A DNA stretch of 64,000 nucleotides from Anisakis pegreffii. Lineage: Eukaryota; Nematoda; Chromadorea; Rhabditida; Anisakidae. The notes below the pieces were generated by a model. The model saw nothing but the letters and a program-made list of their open reading frames with translations, made no database searches and had not been told where the DNA came from. Below, piece after piece: positions 63,791-64,000 of the stretch (position 1 is the stretch's first letter; each line of letters starts with the position of its first letter). Location of the stretch: contig JAPYMA010000190.1 in NCBI GenBank assembly GCA_035041965.1, positions 124,001 to 188,000 of the forward strand. Direction: 5' to 3'. The translations under genes and the position numbers were made by a program.

Positions 63791-64000
63791 AACACCGATA
63801 AAGAGAGAAAGTGCGTGCTTGGTGGGACACTGCACTGATAAAGAGAGAGAAAGTGAGCGCTTGGTGGGGCACTGCACTGATAAAGAGAGAGAAAGTGAGG
63901 CTTGGTGGGGCACTGCACTGATAAAGAGAGAGAAAGTGAGTGCTATTTGGGGCTTTGCACTGATAAAAAGAGAGAAAGTGAGTGCTTGGGGCGGCACTGC
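63791..64000. repeat. tandem repeat, period 40-42 bp, running off the window
   Basis: The word GATAAAGAG (GATAAAAAG in the last unit) recurs at 63797, 63837, 63879, 63920 and 63962, followed by AGAGAAAGTGAGTGCTTGG-like sequence and ending CACTGCACT. At least five units; the array continues past 64000. Confidence 0.93.

Overview
This is nuclear DNA of a nematode. The evidence is a cuticle collagen gene with the Col_cuticle_N region, furin site and CxxC-bounded Gly-X-Y blocks, together with an Aurora B-like kinase, an SLC23 transporter and an Ly6/uPAR-type GPI protein. All are split by introns of about 50 to 1,700 bases with GT-AG borders, on AT-rich DNA. I cannot name the species.

Regions 1-26,000 are ordinary gene territory. 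A 14-exon SLC23 nucleobase/ascorbate-type permease lies at 613-6006 (+). A ten-cysteine Ly6/uPAR protein follows at 7297-8601 (-). A secreted protein with two C-type lectin domains joined by a Pro/Glu stalk of seven 27-residue repeats spans 10388-17023 (+). A cuticle collagen lies at 18802-22038 (+) and an Aurora B kinase at 23150-25635 (-). A decayed CR1-like LINE follows at about 26,995-30,918.

Regions 31,000-64,000 are a rapidly rearranging accessory landscape. A small type I membrane protein gene (31731-32329, -) has at least two degraded copies. A seven-exon serpentine-receptor-like gene is present as two intact paralogues (33899-36864 and 42867-46272) inside a segmental duplication. A second duplicated block carries an unrecognised four-exon gene (61081-62212) and its pseudogene (49595-51723). 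Two more unrecognised paralogous ORF sets lie at 58,930-60,610.

The strongest novel structure is a family of five GC-rich non-autonomous elements (36329-36513, 41595-42204, 45296-45931, 48926-49488, 55115-55761). They have 16-bp terminal inverted repeats and 8-bp target duplications (hAT-like). One copy has mismatched flanks that fit recombination between two insertions at a duplication breakpoint. Other signals are a six-unit, exactly 28-bp-period array of short hairpins with covarying stems (58052-58207), and receptor paralogues whose differences cluster, almost all amino-acid changing, in two short coding patches.

Exon borders were read by eye from GT/AG sites, phase and family alignment, so individual borders may be off where noted.
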